Below, in pieces: positions 61,751-64,000 of a DNA stretch of 64,000 nucleotides (positions are counted from its first letter, which is position 1; every line of letters starts with the position of its first letter). Both the position numbers and the translations under genes were made by a program. The stretch is from Treponema sp. (GTDB lineage Bacteria > Spirochaetota > Spirochaetia > Treponematales > Treponemataceae). The notes beneath the pieces were generated by a model. The model was not told the origin of the DNA and made no database searches. It worked only from the letters and a program-made list of their open reading frames with translations. The stretch is from assembly GCA_017446265.1 (NCBI GenBank), contig JAFSRD010000041.1:112466-176465 (forward strand), in the 5' to 3' direction.

Positions 61751-63743
61751 TCTTGAATTAGACCAGCAACTGCCATTTTTTGCAAACTTAGTGCACGAAA
61801 TACGCACGCCTGTACAGACAATAATGGGAACACTTGAATTGCTCCTCGACACAAATCTCAATGGCGAGCAGCGTGAATACATACGCCAAATTCAATTCAG
61901 CACAAATGTGCTCCTCGTACTTGTCAATGACATTCTTGATTTTGCAAAGATAAAATCACAACATGTGGCGATTGAATCAATTCCCTATGATGTCGTAGAA
62001 ATTACAGAGCGCGTTGTAGATTTTGTGAGTGTCGAAGCATTTAACAAAGGCGTTGAACTTGTTGTTGACGCAGACTACACGTTGCCGCAGCTTGTCACCG
62101 GTGACCCAACGCGCGTACAGCAAGTGCTGCTTAACGTCATCAAAAACGCAGTAAAATTTACCGACAAAGGATATGTGCATCTTGAACTGTCGCGCAGAAA
62201 CGAAAACATATTGCTTTTTAAAATCACGGACACAGGCATAGGGATTTCTGAAGAAGAGCAAAAACATATCTTTACTGACTTTTATCAAGCGGGAACGTCA
62301 ACATCGCGTAAATACGGCGGTACGGGACTGGGGCTCGCAATCTGCAACAAACTCGTAAAAGCGATGCACGGAAAAATAGGTGTAAAGTCATTGCAAAATA
62401 GAGGTTCGCTGTTTTGGATTATGCTTCCACTCGTGTCGGGGCAAAATCTGTCAATAGGAAACGCGACAGTGCGAGTACCGCGAGAGAGCAGTTTTTTAAT
62501 TGTAGACGATAATATTCTCGCGGCAAACAGTTTGCAGCGTAAACTCAATTCATTCGGCGTGCACGCTGTTACGCAATCAAAAAATGCACAAGACGCGCTG
62601 GTAAAAATGGAAAACGCCGTGCGGCACGGCAAGCCGTTTTCCGTTGCTTTTATCGACATGAGTTTGCCCAAAGTAGACGGTTGGCATTTAGCGTGGAAAA
62701 TAAAACAAAAAAAAATATTCAACAGCACAAAACTCTATCTGCTCGTTCCCGAAGGGCAGATGGGCGCTGAAGCAAAGATGAAGCTTATAAATCTTTTCAA
62801 CGGCTACGTGTACAAACCTGTAAAGCGCAGCTTGATTCAAGCAGTGCTCAAAGACATATACGACGCTCCGTCAGAACTTGAAACGCTCGACATAAAACAC
62901 GCCGAAATGCAAGCACAAAAAAGCGACAACAGTTCTGATGACGGCACTGTTGCACACGGACTTACAATTCTTGTTGCAGACGACCATCCAGTTAACAGAA
63001 AACTGCTTTCAACATTTCTTAAAAAGATTGGCGCAGAAACGATTGAAGCTGAAAATGGCAAAGAAGCAGCAGAACAAATTGCGCAGAATCAAAAAATCGA
63101 CATGATTTTTATGGATATTCAAATGCCTGTGATGAATGGATTAGAAGCATCAAAAATTATACGAGCGCATAAATATGCAGGAATAATAATTGCATGCACG
63201 GCAAATACACACGAAAGCGATTTTGAAAACTGCTACAAGATAGGCATAAACGACATTCTGGTAAAACCATTTAAACAAACGGACATAAAAGCTGTCATCG
63301 AAAAATGGCGCGCTGTTATTGATTTACCGGAAGCTGCAAAGATTGCTACGCTTTATTCGCTCACCGAGCAGACAGATGGCGCGTGGAATCAAAACGATTT
63401 TGAAGACAGCATCAGCGGCAATACGCAATTCGGCTGCGAACTTATAGACGATTATAGCCGCCAGCTTTCGCAATCGCTTTCTCAAATAAAAACGGCGCTT
63501 GAACGCAAGGACTTTGAAGAGCTGCGGCGAATCGGTCACAAAATAAAAGGGAGTTCCGCAGCCATTTCGGCCTATTCACTTGCAAAATGCGGTGAGCGCA
63601 TCAACAAGCAGGCAAAAAAATCAGATATAATGGGTGTACAGGCAAGTTTCAACGCATTAAAAGACGAATTTGCCATTTTTGAAATCAGCGCGCACACGTG
63701 GCAAATGTTTAAAATGCGCGCTGAAATGGCGCGCGCATTTTAA
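61737..63743 (+). CDS. soluble hybrid histidine kinase (HisKA-HATPase-REC-REC-HPt)
   Basis: 668 residues, with no membrane segment and no sensor domain: the catalytic His is at about residue 20 (LVHEIRTP). HATPase boxes NVIKNAVKFTD, DTGIGIS, GGTGLGLAI. Receiver 1 (about 255-370) has VDDN, FIDMSLPK, YKPVK; receiver 2 (about 405-525) has ADDHPVNR, FMDIQMPVMNG, VKPF. HPt domain near the end with RIGHKIKGSSAAIS. Its input must come from a partner protein, likely the upstream REC-STAS-REC product. The last codons belong to a repeat unit that is copied downstream. Confidence 0.93.
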   Translation: MEKSNLELDQQLPFFANLVHEIRTPVQTIMGTLELLLDTNLNGEQREYIRQIQFSTNVLLVLVNDILDFAKIKSQHVAIESIPYDVVEITERVVDFVSVEAFNKGVELVVDADYTLPQLVTGDPTRVQQVLLNVIKNAVKFTDKGYVHLELSRRNENILLFKITDTGIGISEEEQKHIFTDFYQAGTSTSRKYGGTGLGLAICNKLVKAMHGKIGVKSLQNRGSLFWIMLPLVSGQNLSIGNATVRVPRESSFLIVDDNILAANSLQRKLNSFGVHAVTQSKNAQDALVKMENAVRHGKPFSVAFIDMSLPKVDGWHLAWKIKQKKIFNSTKLYLLVPEGQMGAEAKMKLINLFNGYVYKPVKRSLIQAVLKDIYDAPSELETLDIKHAEMQAQKSDNSSDDGTVAHGLTILVADDHPVNRKLLSTFLKKIGAETIEAENGKEAAEQIAQNQKIDMIFMDIQMPVMNGLEASKIIRAHKYAGIIIACTANTHESDFENCYKIGINDILVKPFKQTDIKAVIEKWRAVIDLPEAAKIATLYSLTEQTDGAWNQNDFEDSISGNTQFGCELIDDYSRQLSQSLSQIKTALERKDFEELRRIGHKIKGSSAAISAYSLAKCGERINKQAKKSDIMGVQASFNALKDEFAIFEISAHTWQMFKMRAEMARAF

Positions 63744-64000
63744 CGTGCAGTTTGCTTCGCAAACTTGCTCATTGTTTGCGCGTTCTCATTTCATTGCGAA
63801 CGCGCGCTTTTGAACAGTTCCGATTTTCAAAAATCGTTCACTGTTCAAAATTAAAGAATGTTTAAAATGCGCGCTGAAATGGCGCGCGCATTTTAGCTTC
63901 GAGTTTTCTCGCGAAAACTCGCTCATTGTTTGCGCGTTCTCATTTCATTGCGAACGCGCGCTTTTGAACAGTTCAGATTTTCAAAAATCGTTCACTGTTC
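63705..64000. repeat. tandem hairpin-rich repeat starting in the kinase 3' end (period about 153 bp)
   Basis: The unit begins ATGTTTAAAATGCGCGC at 63705 (coding for the kinase C-terminus MFKMRAEMARAF and its stop) and again at 63858. Each copy has four stems: ATGCGCGC/GCGCGCAT, a variable stem (AGTTTGC/GCAAACT in copy 1, GAGTTTTC/GAAAACTC in copy 2), GCGCGTTC/GAACGCGC and a GAACAGT...ACTGTTC double stem. The second copy runs to the window edge, so more copies may follow. Confidence 0.85.

Noticed and set aside
1..64000. CRISPR array accompanying the Cas2-like gene
   Set aside because: No regularly spaced direct repeats were found; the repeats seen are hairpins, single duplications or one tandem array with coding-derived units.
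63705..64000. Integron attC-like cassette sites
   Set aside because: The stems do not show the paired core-site motifs expected of attC and no cassette genes or integrase are present.

Overview
This window looks like chromosomal DNA of a spirochaete of the genus Treponema or a close relative. The evidence is a LolC/E-type permease, an LptD-like protein directly downstream of uvrA (an adjacency I recall from T. pallidum), a TlyC-type CBS protein with YbeY, a 7TM-HD phosphodiesterase and PhoH, a long Prs, FliS followed by a FlgN-like chaperone, and many exported TPR and lipoproteins. The species cannot be fixed from sequence alone. There is one tRNA gene and no rRNA, transposase, prophage or CRISPR array. 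Most of the window is compact core genome.

Layout, left to right. 1-6061 (minus): an operon of a Cas2-like orphan, prfB (with the +1 programmed frameshift), an exported coiled-coil protein, ftsY, a lipoprotein and a LolC/E permease that leaves the window. 6101-7041 (plus): an exported FN3-like/TPR protein. 7038-13187 (minus): phoH, pgpH, ybeY, a CBS-domain protein and a large TPR protein. 13188-13696: gene-free DNA with a 265-bp imperfect palindrome, a 17-bp inverted repeat and a copy of the lptD tail. 13697-19956 (minus): uvrA and lptD. 20076-21161: a leucine-rich-repeat lipoprotein. 21273-28319 (minus): a five-gene glycerol-phosphate-type operon (GlpA-like, GlpB-like, DUF1667, alkylglycerone-phosphate-synthase-like, FGGY kinase) under a promoter whose start is covered by a perfect 36-bp palindrome. 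28374-34250: hemerythrin, a 59-residue membrane protein, rpmB, two metallo-beta-lactamase-fold hydrolases, prs with an FGGY kinase, and tRNA-Arg(CCT). 34287-39809 (minus): a citrate synthase, RsuA, formate-THF ligase operon and a GntP permease. 40005-42168 (minus): an M30-like metalloprotease lipoprotein and a small exported protein. 42223-47492 (plus): asnS, a PilZ protein, a YihY/cyclic-nucleotide-binding fusion and pyrG. 47502-58873 (minus): LapA-like/SPOR pair, phosphoesterase, DUF362 ferredoxin, UvrD/PcrA helicase, and the lolA, rodZ-like, rimO group (rimO split by an A11 run), then ftsH. 58907-63743 (plus): fliS from a sigma-28-like promoter, a FlgN-like gene, folA, a REC-STAS-REC protein and a soluble hybrid kinase. 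63705-64000: tandem copies of a hairpin-rich unit that begins inside the kinase gene.

The most unusual signals are: (1) six genes whose -10 hexamer ends exactly 6 bases before the start codon, predicting leaderless mRNAs; (2) the perfect operator-like palindrome on the glycerol/ether-lipid-type operon; (3) hairpin arrays that duplicate the 3' tail of the preceding gene at two loci; (4) a Cas2-like orphan heading the prfB/ftsY/lol operon; (5) the YihY-cNMP fusion beside a PilZ protein. All functional calls come from motifs and family knowledge; no database search was run.
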